This document shows, one piece after another, positions 22,788-34,389 of a stretch of 64,000 nucleotides of DNA (position 1 is the stretch's first letter; every line of letters starts with the position of its first letter). The position numbers and the translations under genes were made by a program. A model generated the notes under the pieces. That model saw only the letters and a list, made by a program, of their open reading frames with translations, was not told the DNA's origin and did not search any database. Source of the stretch: Aurifilum marmelostoma (taxonomy: Eukaryota > Ascomycota > Sordariomycetes > Diaporthales > Cryphonectriaceae); the NCBI GenBank assembly GCA_027559495.1, contig JAMXSV010000008.1, positions 2,108,001 to 2,172,000 of the forward strand, given 5' to 3'.

Positions 22788-23286
22788 TCAACTTGAAGGA
22801 TAATAATCCGTCTTATTGCCGTCATGCCAGTGGGTTGTTGTCTTGAGCTTGGCTTGGGCATCTGCCGGTATGGCGGTGGGGGTTGCCTGGCCTTCCCACG
22901 CCGTTGTCTCGACCATAAAACTGCCCTTTTTGTCATTGCACCTGCGAGTCACACGGGTCAGCAGCAAGCTTCTTGCATCCCAACATTTTGTCTCGCCCAC
23001 CAGACAGCACACTGAACACCGCGATTTCAAGGCGATTTGCTGCATCCGATCTGTGAGCGGCAAAAGCTCACCTCCTGAACCATCTCTCTACCGGGTAGCA
23101 CCGCACGCGGCTGTCCCGCTGGTTGGGGTGGTCAACCTGACAGCTGTACTGCAGCAGACTCAACAGCTCGCACGCAGCGAGTTCGACGTCTCTGCCCTTC
23201 TCAGTCTTGCGCTTCTTGCCATCGAGGTTGATTTGAACCTGCAGCGGCAGTTGAGAAGCTGGGAAGCTGTGGCACGGCGGCGTCAT
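22788..23286 (-). CDS. som1: Mitochondrial export protein Som1
   Basis: Som1 is a small intermembrane-space factor that works with the inner-membrane peptidase Imp1/Imp2 in maturing exported mitochondrial proteins. Two exons, 23286-23072 and 22941-22788, are joined across a 130-base intron in phase 2 and give 122 residues. The product matches the Som1 family pattern as I remember it: a short N-terminus with LPLQVQINLDGKKRKT, the cysteine segments ELAACELLSLLQYSC and SRVRCYPVERWFRRCNDKKG, then VETTAWEG. These cysteines suit an oxidised intermembrane-space fold. The splice site falls inside WFRR|CNDKK, so neither exon alone reveals the gene. It is the third gene for a mitochondrial protein within 3.5 kb. 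Confidence 0.9.
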
Positions 23287-26200
23287 CTTTCTTGACGCCA
23301 GGGTCAGCAACGATGGCCGAGGCTGCGACGGGTCGACGAATGCTCAACCAGGTTGAGGAGACGGATCTTGATGAGGTACGTTATCGCATACAATTTGCCT
23401 TGGGCTATTTCTGCTTTCAGTATGCCTTTTGTTGGCTGTTATGGTGCAGATGTCTGGAGCATCACGTGTCTACCCAAACATTCCGCCTACGAAGGCCTCA
23501 AAAAAGCTGCCATGGCTTATCGGCGATAAGGACTGGTGGCAGTCATCAGCCCCTGTCCCTCGACTCCAAACCCCAACTTTGTGTGGCAGTCACTGTCCAC
23601 GAACAGCCATTGGCACGCTTCTCTTGAGGCTGATGAGCACCGCATGAATTTCCAGATATGCTGATCGTCTAGTCTCAGATCCTGAGAGCGCTCCGCACGA
23701 GCCTCATTCCAACGTCACCACATCCTCCGTCCGGCGATTTTGCTCCGACAAGCACCCGTCACGCCTTATCTGCTCCATTTGTGGCCAAGGTCAAGACTTA
23801 CCCTATCCAGGGTCTTGACAGCCTTGTGACTCGTCATCATAGGGTGACACAGTCCGCTCGCCTGTCCCTATCTGGGAGGCAGCTGCCGCTGATATATTTA
23901 TTGGTGGCCACCCTCATCACCCCCCCTCACAACAAAGCCCTTGTCGTGATTGACACAGACAATGAATTCGACATCACGAGAGTTCTCCAATGCGCCCCTC
24001 ACGGAAGCTCTCTGGCTCGATCGCGATCGCGGGCGCACCTTCAACGCACTACGGCACAGCAACAGAGCGAGGATGACGGGTCCTCAGGTCCACACGCAAG
24101 CCATGTCATACACACCACGGACGGCAGACGTGTAACTCTGGAGGACCTCAAGCACGTGCACGTCTACCGTACAGCCCGTGGCTCCCCCCTCCCAGATCCG
24201 CGATGTGCTCAACTCAGCCGAGCACTACATGATCTATTCCAAACATGCATCCGCTACTCGCGAATGGTGGGGCACCATTCTCATCGGTGGCAGCAGCAGT
24301 TCAGCACCCGTCGGGTCATGCCAGGCAGACGTAACCGCTGGCCGGAATGGCTGGTTACGTGTGAACCGGAGGGTGATACGCAGGTTTCCCGTCGGAATGA
24401 GCATTGAGGAGGCACTGGTGGAGCGAGATCAGCGCCGACGTGCGACCGATGCAGCTGGGTACAAGGCGAGTTGCATCTGGGGAAGTTTCACCTTCGACCA
24501 GTGAGACCGAAGAGCACCGCCGCGCCGAAGGGAGCCCCAACGAAGGACGGTATCCTGCTCGCATGCCCGACAGCCGCTCGTGCTCCTCGACCGACCGCCA
24601 ACGTAACCCGTGGACTCGAAATCCTGCTACTTGCGCTGCGCCGCCGGCCCCCTCCCCCCTCTCCGGAAGTACGGATCCACCAGCAGAGTGGAGGTGGATA
24701 TTTCCCCCAGAAGTCCCCAGGAGATCAACAGGACAGAATATCGCAGAGGGGGGTGGGTCCACAAAGAAACCTGGAATTGATTGGGCCTTGACTCGCGCCA
24801 TTACTAGGGTTGTCACAGGTTTGAGGGATGTGATGACCCCTCCCTTCGGTCAACCCCTCATCTGCAGTGTGTGCTATCTACATGCAGCATTCCGTACGAG
24901 ATTGACTGAGCCGATACCTACCATCTTAGCCAAAGTTCCGATGCTGATCCGTCCGTCAGGACCCCTGGACCCTGATTGCTTTTCTTGTCGCAAGGCCAAA
25001 TCAGGCTGGGTGCAGATGCGACCAGCCGAGCAGATTCGTTCGGTTGGCAACAGCGCAGTAAGACTGTTGGCTCACTTGTGTGGATCAACGGCAAAGAACG
25101 GCATACTGCAAGTATGTCCATTTGCGAGCATTTGCACGGATCCCCAGGTGGTACGGGTTCTCGTGCAGGGAGGAGGACTTCCGACTACGTATTTGCCCGA
25201 GAGTCGCTGGAATGTCGTCACCAAGCGGGTCTCAGCGAAAATTGACCTGCATCAAGGCCCATGGGGAAATGGAGTCGCCAAGAACACCACACATCAACTG
25301 TGCAGCTCACTTGACTGTCTGTATGGTCATGTCTCGAAATGCGAAACTCTTTGATGAGTCTGTGGACGGCAGGAGGACTTCAGGACTCGAGTTGGATACT
25401 TTTCAGAGCGCCGGCTTCTCAGGAGCTTCAGCAAAGTCTAATCCATGATTTCATGGTCATCGCTTCGAGTGGCCAAGACGCATATCTGGCTTCTTCCTTT
25501 CACACGGAAAGTACACCGACTATTGCGACATTGATGATCTTCGATCAAACGGACGGACTTGTGTCAGCACTATGCACAAGCCAGCGGATCAATGCAACTT
25601 GCAGCCGGTGGATTACTGGGTCAGCAGCGATTAAGCGGCTATTACGGACATGGGCATTGTCTGTCTGCTGCCAACAATACAAGGTCTGTTGCTGCCCTCG
25701 ACTACCACTTCTGGACATGTGCAGATTCACATGCAATGTCAACGGGCTGTCACAACTGCTGGCCCACTGTGCCCGACCCCATGGGATTCTCTTGTGACGA
25801 TGATGGGATCTTCAAGCCTTACTCGTACACGCGGGGTATCACCAGAGTCAACACTGGAGGATTTAAGGGAAAGGAAAGACCAGGTGCCGAGACACCACCC
25901 GATCGTCCTGCCGCGCCTTGCGAATCGTGCCGCAGAAAAGCCCAAAAAGGAGGCCCGCACAACGGGGGTGATCGCTGGAACACACGGCCTGCCCGGCGAC
26001 GGGTCGAGCGTGGTTCAAAGGATGTCGAGTTGCCGATGTGGATACTCACATCCTATCCATCCACCGTTCAGCTCCGCACTGACGTCACCTGTTCGGCATG
26101 GGTTGCTGCCGGCATTTCCCAAAATGATCTATCCTGCATGCGCTGGCAGATGTACATTCAATTCTCGCACTTTTTCCGGGAAGTTTTGTGCAGCACAGAC

Positions 26201-27470
26201 ACAGCCTGTCACATAAGCATTTGGAAAAGCATGCATGTGGTGGTGGTGGGCAGTGGTGGGTGGTGCAGGCCAGATTTACGGTCAGTCGTCATAGAGCATA
26301 CGAGATTTCCCCCTGGCAGCCAATCGCACCGGCACAAACACTATCTACTGGACCAATCGTCTGCGAGATGCTCACCCACTGCAGAACGCACGTTTTCAAG
26401 CGCGTTCCTGGATTGTTGCAGGGTCCGGTAGTTATCGCGATCATCGACAAATCAACACGGGGCCCCCGTTGCAAAGAGTTTGGTGGGACAAGACAAATCT
26501 TATTGACCTTTTTTTTCTCTCTCTTTTTTTTTATTTTTTTAACGCCACTTTACTTGATCTATGATCGCCACGCTGTCGGGCGATTCGATCAACGCCTGGC
26601 CTGCTCTTTACCCGTGTTCAGGCGAATGGATGGCGACATCTTCACACAGAGCGCCGGGAACGACTGAATCGAGCTTATTCTAGTTGGTCCCTTCACACCT
26701 TGGCACCCAGGTTCATGAAAATCTCTTCAGCCGCACTAAACCCAAAAAATCACAATGCCTGTCTCACATAGACCATGGAAGGTATGGACAACCCATGGTC
26801 CGTCTAGTCGGGCCTTCCTTGAGCCTGGTCTTACCTGCAGACCTTATCTTTCTTACATGGCCTATCTTCATTGAGGGGGTGCCTTTCTTGTTCATATGTC
26901 AGAACCCACCGCAGTGCTGAGGCGAAGTAATGTGGGGTGGATGATATTCCCTCATGGATGGCACCTCGTCATAGGGTAACGGACCTGGGTCTGACCATGG
27001 ATGGTATCATGATGTTGGTGACTAGGCTCGGACCCGTTCAAACTTGCTCTGGATACGTACTCTTTACTAATGAGGCAGTGTGGGCGTGGTTCCGTCGTGC
27101 TTTGTACCACAGCATCTGCAGTGTGGGTATGTACATGGCTCTTGGTACAGGTATCCCGTCATACCGACAGTTCCACAATTTATTTTGTGTGTACAATGTA
27201 CATACACTATTGTCCTTTTTCGGTCGTTTCAAAGTCGAGCAATCCTGAATGACAGCGTCCTCCCCGTCTGTCTTTCTGGCGCTTGCGAGTGCTCGATTGT
27301 ATAAGTATCTGTGGAGATTCCAATTTTTTGTCCCGACGAACTCGTCTTGGTCAAGTACTCTCCAATCCCGTTCTGTTTTATTGCTCTTCATTCCACAAAC
27401 CTCCCTCCGCCTTGCGCATCCCCAGATTCTCCATCTTTTCCCCAGACTCTCCCACATTTTCTTGACAACC
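23287..27470. other. 4.2 kb tract with unresolved coding-like segments
   Basis: Between som1 (-) and the HAD gene (+) the plus strand shows several coding-like stretches that change frame and hit stops. They include an open start at 23312 followed by a perfect donor (GAG then GTACGT at 23375), a segment from 23449 interrupted once by TAA at 23527, a segment at 23672-23815, one from 23962 that could splice at 24130-24174, and 25780-26080. I could not join them into a convincing gene. The 316-codon frame at 24404-25354 lacks domains. The last 500 bases, before 27471, are likely the HAD-gene promoter. A T-rich tract occupies about 26509-26541. Confidence 0.4.
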
Positions 27471-28954
27471 ATGGCCCAGCACCTCCAGAGACCCGGTCCT
27501 CCTCTGCGGAGCCAGTCCGCGTCCAGCTTCGCTGAGGGCTTCAGCGTTGCCAGGAATCAGGTGGACAAGGACATCAAGGAGCTTGCAGACCTCGAGGAGG
27601 GCGCCACACCCGATTCTGATACCAACGAGGCGCCCTCACTCACCCAGTCTGGAGATGCGACCCCCTCGAGCATGAGCACCCCCCTCACCGGGCCAGCAAC
27701 ACCAAGTCTTGACCCTGCTGTGGCCGATGACTTCGCCTTTGCCTTCGACATTGATGGCGTGCTGATCCGCGGTGGCTCGCCCATCCCGGAGGCCATTGAG
27801 GCCATGAAGGAGCTCAATGGCGAGAATGAATATGGTGTCAGGGTGTAAGTTCGAATTGATTGCTATCCTGAATTCTTGTCAAGATGTCAATTGCTAATGT
27901 CTCTTTTTTTCCCCTTGTGCGCAGACCCTACATCTTCCTGACGAATGGTGGTGGCAAGTCAGAAGAGGAGCGCTGCCGCGACCTCTCCAAACAACTAGAG
28001 CTCGAGGTCAGCCCTGGCCAGTTCATCTGCGGCCACACCCCCATGAGGGAGATGGCCAGCAAGTACCGCACAGTGCTTGTTGTCGGTGGCGAGGGCGAGA
28101 AGTGTCGCGAGGTCGCCGAGGCGTACGGCTTCCGGGACGTCATCACCCCTGGCGACATCCTCAAGGCGAACCATCACACCGCACCCTTCCGCAAGATGTC
28201 GGCCGTCGACCTGGCCAACTCGCGCAACCTGCTCGAGCGCGGCGCCATGTCAGACATTGTCATTGAGGCCATCTTTGTGTTCGCCGACTCGCGCGACTGG
28301 GCCTCTGACCTCCAGATCATCATCGACATCGCCTGCTCCAAGGGCGGCCGTCTCGAGACACGCTCCGAGACGTTCGAGGAGTACCCTCCCATCTACTTCA
28401 GCCACAACGACGTCATCTGGTCTGCCAGCCATGAGTACCCGCGCCTCGGGATGGGCGCCCTGCGCTCCATCGTCGAGCACACCTTCGAGAGCGTCACGGG
28501 CGGCAAGAAGCTCAAGACGCACGCCTTTGGCAAGCCGCAGGTCAGCACCTTTGAGTTTGCCACGCGGCTGCTGCAGCAGTGGCGCGCCAACCAGCACGGC
28601 CTCGTGGACGGCAAGCCGCCACGCACCGTGTACTTTGTCGGCGACACGCCCGAGAGCGACATCCGCGGCACCAACGCCATGGATGCCAAGAGCAAGGAGG
28701 AGTGGTACTCGATCCTCGTCAAGACGGGCGTGTACCAGGACGGTACCGAGCCTGCCTACAAGCCGCGTGCCACCGTCACTACTGTGCTGGATGCTGTCAG
28801 GCACGGCATCAAGCGCGAGATGGACCGCAAGAGCGGCGTCCTGGACCCCGCCCCTCTCAAGGGCCAGGAGGTCGTTGCCAAGAAGCTGCTGAACGAGCCC
28901 GACGTGTCCATCGCTGATGACGGTGGCCTCGCCATGGGTGTCGTCGTTGGTTGA
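27471..28954 (+). CDS. HAD-superfamily hydrolase, CECR5 / class IIA type
   Basis: Two exons (27471-27844 and 27925-28954, phase 2) give 467 residues. After a Ser/Thr/Pro-rich N-terminal region of about 85 residues comes HAD motif I, FAFDIDGVLIRGG, with the two catalytic aspartates. Motif II follows in PYIFLTNGGG, and the C-terminal motif is VYFVGDTPESDIRGTNAM. The cap and the long insertion (EAIFVFADSRDWASDLQIIIDI) match the CECR5 (HDHD5) family and yeast Ykr070w, which is mitochondrial; the true substrate is not known. The start is the first ATG, in context CAACCATGG. It lies near three other genes for mitochondrial proteins, which may be chance. Confidence 0.9.
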
Positions 28955-31303
28955 AGCAACCTAATCCACGAAGGATCATGACACGGAAAAACAGCACCAT
29001 CAGCAGATGAGGTGGCTTGGCAATGTCTCTCTCAGATGTTGTCAGACCTCATCGATGATCAACATCGAAGGCATTCATAGACACGATCATTTGATAGAGA
29101 TAGACTATTGGTGGGTTTTGGCACGATGGACTTTCTCTCTTTCAAACTGTCAGATTGGTCAGAAGGCAGAGCCGATGAAGAAGCGGCGCATTCATATGTT
29201 GAGCTGGCCCGGCCCATCCGATGGGGTCGGCCTGGGGATGTGAAGGGGAAGAAGCAAGGAGCCACTACTTTTCGGCGCGACTGTAGCGCCTGCTGGCACG
29301 TTCATTCTGGTCGGCCAGTTTTTCTGTTGGCAACCGACCATATATAGGTCCACCATGAAGCGTTTATTTATTTTTTTGATACCACCTGAAAATGAACTTT
29401 CTCTTTCCAAATCACTGTCCGTCCTTGTTCTCGGCTAGTTGAGACAACAGGCGGACGTCCTACAACATTGCCATTTGATCAAGGCTGTACATCCTCTTAT
29501 ACCCCGACCCCTTCCTTTTTCACCCTTCAAGGAGCAAAGGGCCAATCTGAGCTATCATCGAAGTCTGTAGGCAGAAGTGCACTTGTCACCAACTGCCGAC
29601 GATTTCGTTAGCTCCGGGCCGTCAGTAGCTCCAAAGCTATGAGGTGTGCTTCTAACATCACGTGGCCAGAGACGACGAAACTTCTATGAAAGGGACTTTC
29701 TCAAGTGCCAAGGCAATGACACTTTCTGGAGGTAGACCATCCTTGCGTTGCGGTTTTGCTTCTCCTCCCACGACTGACCCATCTCTTGTCCTTGGCCCTA
29801 CTCTCTGCTGAAATAACAAGGAGCAAACATGCGTCCGTCTCCTGGTGCTGCAATGCCTCGAGATCACGATACTACCTACCCTCAGAACCCCGGGTAAAGT
29901 GCCTGCACTGGCCTGTGCTCGGCACATTTTGACATGCCAGAGGATTCCTGATAAGTTAAATGTCAGCAAAGGCCCTCAAATATAACAGAGGGTGGACATG
30001 TGAAGACAGCAGCTGCTCATTGCAAGGAATGGCAAAGGATTTAGTCAGCTTGCTGCTGTTCAGAAGGTAAGCAAGTGCTTTAAGTATAGGCGACAAACGC
30101 TGATCGATTAGATACAGTAAGATAAACGGCAGCACCCTCGGACGCAACCCTAACCCTGGGTCCCCTCGCCCAAACCACCACCACAACATTCTCCCCTGCA
30201 TCGAGGCCAGTCCTTCGGAAGAAACGTACAGGCATGCAGGCATGCATGCAAGCGTTACTGCTCCCCAAGAACAATGTGCCAGTGCGTGATCCGTGGAGCT
30301 GAACGGCTCACGGGGTGTCGGGCCGGGTGGGAGATCCCGGGGAAGTACATGCGGGGCAATTTCTATCGGGCCTCTTCGCCGTCTGAGGGGCGTTGGGCCT
30401 GGCCTGGCGGTGGCAGTGCGAGCGGGCGAGTCTCGCATTGTCTTGCCTGTAGTTCTGAGCGGGCCCCAATATAGGAGAGAAAGTCCCGTGGCCTGGTGGG
30501 AATGAGCACCATTTGGGCACCTCATTGGTGTTGTTCCCGACGGGAGAAAAGGCCAGGCGCGAGTTCTGGGGAAAGGGCTGCTCTGTGGGGAAAACGAGAC
30601 CGAGATTCCTCTCCGCCAAAGGCGGCCGGACTCCTCCCTTGGGGTCGCAGCGCGGCATATGGATGGCTGGTCATGCTCGATTGGCCCAAGCAAACCACTC
30701 CTTAGCACAGGTGTGAGCAGTTATGCAAGCTCTTGCAGATATCACTAGCCTGGGCGCATGAGTGCTGCGTGTTGTTTCCAAGCGAGTCGCAATGACATCA
30801 GGATGCGCCTTCATCTTCTCCTTCTAGCATAGCCAAAGGCATTCGTGCCCGAGGCAACCATACTCGCATTAGTCCTTTGCCTTAACCACCGAAGGAAGAT
30901 CGCAAGACGGTCTGCCGGCCCCCTCTTGCTGACTTGAAGGCTGATGACGCGAGGGAGGGGAGGCTTCACCATCAAGCATCCTGCCCCCAAGGGAGAGCCA
31001 AGACGTACTCACCTGCAGTGAGGCGGGTACCACTCCTGCATGAGATACATACGCCTTTTCAAGGTCGTAAGGCATGTGGATCATGCGATACTCTTCAGAA
31101 CTACTGCGGATACCAGGTCAAGTATTGCCATGAGAGCCTTTGGGGGGCAGAGAAAGCCGAAAAAAAGGGTTCAGGTGCTGGGGGCCGAAATGCTATGGAG
31201 GGGGCCAAAAGAGGGAAAAAAATATTCTACATTTCAGGTGCATGGAGATTAGCCTGGATCAACTAAGAACAGCGCATGTAAAAATAGATTGTGTGGACTG
31301 CTC
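28955..31303. other. Intergenic tract, no gene seen
   Basis: 3' flank of the HAD gene and spacer. The longest frame (minus 29956-30708) is proline/arginine-rich with no domain and looks like a chance frame in GC-rich DNA. A doubled CCCTAA word occurs at 30148-30159. Confidence 0.4.
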
Positions 31304-32068
31304 TCATGACTTGAGGCACTGACGGCGGGAACCTGGACGTGGTGTGATATCTACAGTCACCATGAACAAACATTCCTTGCGGATTATCACTTTTGAACAG
31401 TCCCGTAGAGGGATTGATGAGGTAGGGGCAGACACAACGTAGTATCCGAGTACAATTTCGGGCGCCTCTTGCTGCAGATCGATAAGCACCAAGCGTAGCA
31501 GCTGTAAGCCAGCCTTTTGGCGCCCATAATGCCACACCAGCGGAAGCGCCCCAACCTCTGGAAAAAGGGGAAAAAACGGCATGTTCAAAGCACTGCCTTG
31601 ACGGAAGCATTGGCAGCACCAGGATGCAATCTAGCGATCAGGTAGACTGGTATTGACCATCTTCTCTTGATACGCCCAGCTGCGGCTGGAAAGTTTCTCA
31701 AAGCCTTTTCAAAGAATGGGGGCGGCTTCCGACCATGATATATAACCTCTTGACTTCCAGCCATTGCCTCGTTAACTTGCTTCAGAACTTCTTTCGAAGG
31801 AGGTCCCGTTGAAGCCTCCGACTTCGCTATCCATTCACATTCGAGTATCCTCTCCACACGTGATTCGTTGATATCCAGGACTACAGTGCTTGACTACCGA
31901 ACCTTCGGCGTCAGCAAGGACTCCAGCATGAATTACTCTGCAGCCACAGGGTCGCCTCATCGTGATGACCAACAAATGTACTCGAGGTATGAGACCGGTC
32001 CATGTGAACCTGCAAGGGAAGCATGCTCGACGCATTAGGATGGGAGCCCTTCCGACACGACCTCCCAT
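31304..32068 (-). other. Possible unrecognised or decayed gene
   Basis: Minus-strand coding-like segments can be joined with plausible short introns. A segment ending in RPCGCR (down to about 31941) could splice over a 43-base intron to STVVLDINESRVERILECEW. That frame runs through VNEAMAGSQEVIYHGRKPPPF to LIARLHP, where a 72-base intron (donor GTGCTG, acceptor TTTTTCCAG) leads in phase to EVGALPLVWHYGRQKAGLQLL and a stop at 31304. The first donor is ordinary, the second weaker. No family recognised. Some neighbouring frames contain stops, so a decayed gene is equally possible. Confidence 0.3.
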
Positions 32069-32179
32069 CGAGACATGTCACCCCTGCCCAGCTGAACACG
32101 TGCCTCGGACAACCCTTTCTTCCAAATACATGAACTCCCTTTCGCTGACATCGGGCAAACCAGCGGTGCATACTACTCA

Positions 32180-32503
32180 TTAGCCCTCGTTGCCTCGTCT
32201 GGTCGCCTAATATTTCTAGGGTGGGCGAACCACAGACCGCGATGTGCCCCCGACCACTGTGAAGCCAAAGGTTGACGAAACCCAGGATAAGGCCGAAAAT
32301 AGTAACGACGCCACAAATAATGCCGGGCTCGTATCAGGGATACCGTCCGGTGGTGTTGTGATGGGGAAATCGCAGCAGGGCGCCCAGGGAGTGCATGGCG
32401 ATAGTGTGATGAATCCGGTCCCATGAAGGTTGCCTTGCTTAGTATCGATGCCCTGGGAAAGGGCGTAGTCGAGGCAAGAGCCCCAAGCATCGGAAGGGCT
32501 CAT
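32180..32503 (-). other. Possible coding fragment with hydrophobic segment
   Basis: Minus-strand frames here include one from an ATG at 32503 (MSPSDAWGSCLDYALSQG) that stays open for 95 codons. Another contains a strong membrane-helix-like stretch (GIICGVVTIFGLILGFVNLW) after a TGA. The two frames overlap and cannot both be coding. It may be part of the same uncertain gene as 31304-32068. Confidence 0.25.
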
Positions 32504-32671
32504 CTTTCAAATAGTCACTGAGATTTTTGTCATGGAAATGGTCCAAGTGAGCTTTAATATCAGTGGAACGCCCGCTTGGGGTTTGTTCCTCGCAATGGCA
32601 AGAATCTCCCACCTCATCTCAAGTCGTTCTCAGGATTGCCGATCGCCTCAGTTAGGCCACGGCTCGGCAAG

Positions 32672-34389
32672 ATGAATGACATTACGTGCAGTACGAACAT
32701 GTCTTGCTCTCAAGACCCTTATGTACACTGCCGGTTATCATCGACAGCAACATCATCAAACTATGATAACACCTACCCGTAAGTCTACCTGGCTGGCACC
32801 AGCTGATTCAGTATATGAGCTGACCCAAAAAAACCAGGCTGGAGGGATATGACCCTACGCAGGGTTGCCTCTCAGCAGTCTCGCTAGAGGGCCACTGCAG
32901 CAATTTGGATCTGCCATTCTCTGATGAAGGAGAGCAGAGGTGTATCCCTCGCAAGTGCGAAGAGAGATCCGGGGCTATGCGGGCTTTGGATGAGCGTGCC
33001 CATAAGGCGCAGCCAACCCTGGTGACCTCAGGAAATCCTCTGCATTGCTCGAAGGCTGTCACCGGTAAGAGGAAGCATTCGCAACATTGTGACCCCGAGC
33101 CGGCACAATTCGGCAGGGAAAGCACAGTCGGCTCTGGCGAAAGTGGTAATGGGTATGCGGCTTGCGGCCGATACCCTCAGCAGGAGCTGTCGAGCCCAGT
33201 GTCATCATCAAATAATGCGTACGACAAGGGTGGAAGTGAGCCACATTCTCGACTGCCCGGGTCCAATGGATTTGGTCCTCAGCAATATGCTTTGCCACAA
33301 TTTCTGTCCGTCCAGACGACAGCAGCCCCGGCTCTGAAGCGACTACGCACTTCAGGGCCCAACCAAATCAATCACTGTTACGACAACTTTGAGCTGCCAG
33401 CAAATCCAATGATTGAGCCCTCGTTCTGCAGTCCTCAAACGGCCACCACAGCCACCTCGGCCACTCAAATAACACCGCTGGAATCTCAGTGGACGCCTAT
33501 AACGCCCAGTTCAATCCCGCCTCTGGGAGACTTTCAGTACGAGAAACTCGTCACTTCACCAGAGTTCACACCATCTGGCATTGTTCAAGACGCCTGCGGG
33601 CCGAGCCATGGCCAGTTCATGGACCTAGGGCTATTCATGCAGACCCCGCAGGAGTGCGACTACCCTGCAACGATGCCGGGCTCTAGTCTCCGTGCTGACG
33701 ATCCAGATGCCCTACATGCGCTGCGTGATGGTGCCCTAGCTCCCGCGCCTTCGTGGCCTGATATTCAAGAAGAGTGGGCCTTCATCACGTCGCCTCTTGG
33801 GACCGATGCCCTTCCGCAGGTCGACAACACGGCCAACCAGTTTGGAGGTGGTCAGTCCTTCAGCCACGCACAATTGGAACCTGTCAGTATGCCCTACGCC
33901 GTCCCGATGCGTGATAGTCTTGGCACATTCGCAGCAGGGGTAGCTGTCCATACACAAGCAAATGCGATTCAGGCAGGTCAGGAATGCGGCAGGACACGAA
34001 GTGTACCAGGGATGTCAGACCCCAACCGCAAGATCGACGAATGTCTATGGCCCGGCTGCAATCACAAGCCAAAGGGAAATCAGAAAAACTGGCGTTCACA
34101 TTATCAACGCCACTTCAGGACGCATCTCGATATCGAGAAGATCCGCTGCGGCTACGGAGAGTGCAATACGAAATTCAGTGGGGCCCGCGGAGATAATCGT
34201 CGGGCCCATCTTAAAAAAGTTCACCATATGAACAAGGCTGAGATGGAGGAGTTCCTCGCGAATAGTGCACTTGGGATGGAGAAGGCGCACTCAGACCCCT
34301 CGTCATTTGGCCAAGGTCATATCACTGGCTCCAATCTGGGGGACTGCAGAGGGAATCTTCTTCAACTTAACGCATCACTTATGGCATAA
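32672..34389 (+). CDS. C2H2-like zinc-finger protein
   Basis: Two exons, 32672-32778 and 32838-34389, are joined over a 59-base intron (donor GTAAGT, GCTGAC branch site, acceptor CCAG) in phase 2, giving 552 residues. The long N-terminal part is Ser/Pro/Gln-rich and low in complexity, like an activation region. The C-terminal region (about residues 425-500) has two adjacent zinc-finger-like motifs: CLWPGCNHKPKG with HYQRHFRTH, and CGYGECNTKFSG with HLKKVHH. The spacing is that of C2H2 fingers, so DNA binding and transcription control in the nucleus are inferred. No closer family is recognised. The start is the first ATG in frame; an upstream exon cannot be excluded. Confidence 0.75.

Noticed and set aside
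24404..25354. 316-codon plus-strand frame
   Set aside because: No domain, poor codon bias in parts, and competing frames on the same strand look at least as coding-like.
30146..30159. CCCTAACCCT, telomere-like repeat
   Set aside because: Only about two units; too short for an interstitial telomere tract and not in a gene promoter that I can define.
29956..30708. 250-codon minus-strand frame
   Set aside because: Proline/arginine-rich with unrelated-looking segments and no motif; probably a chance frame.
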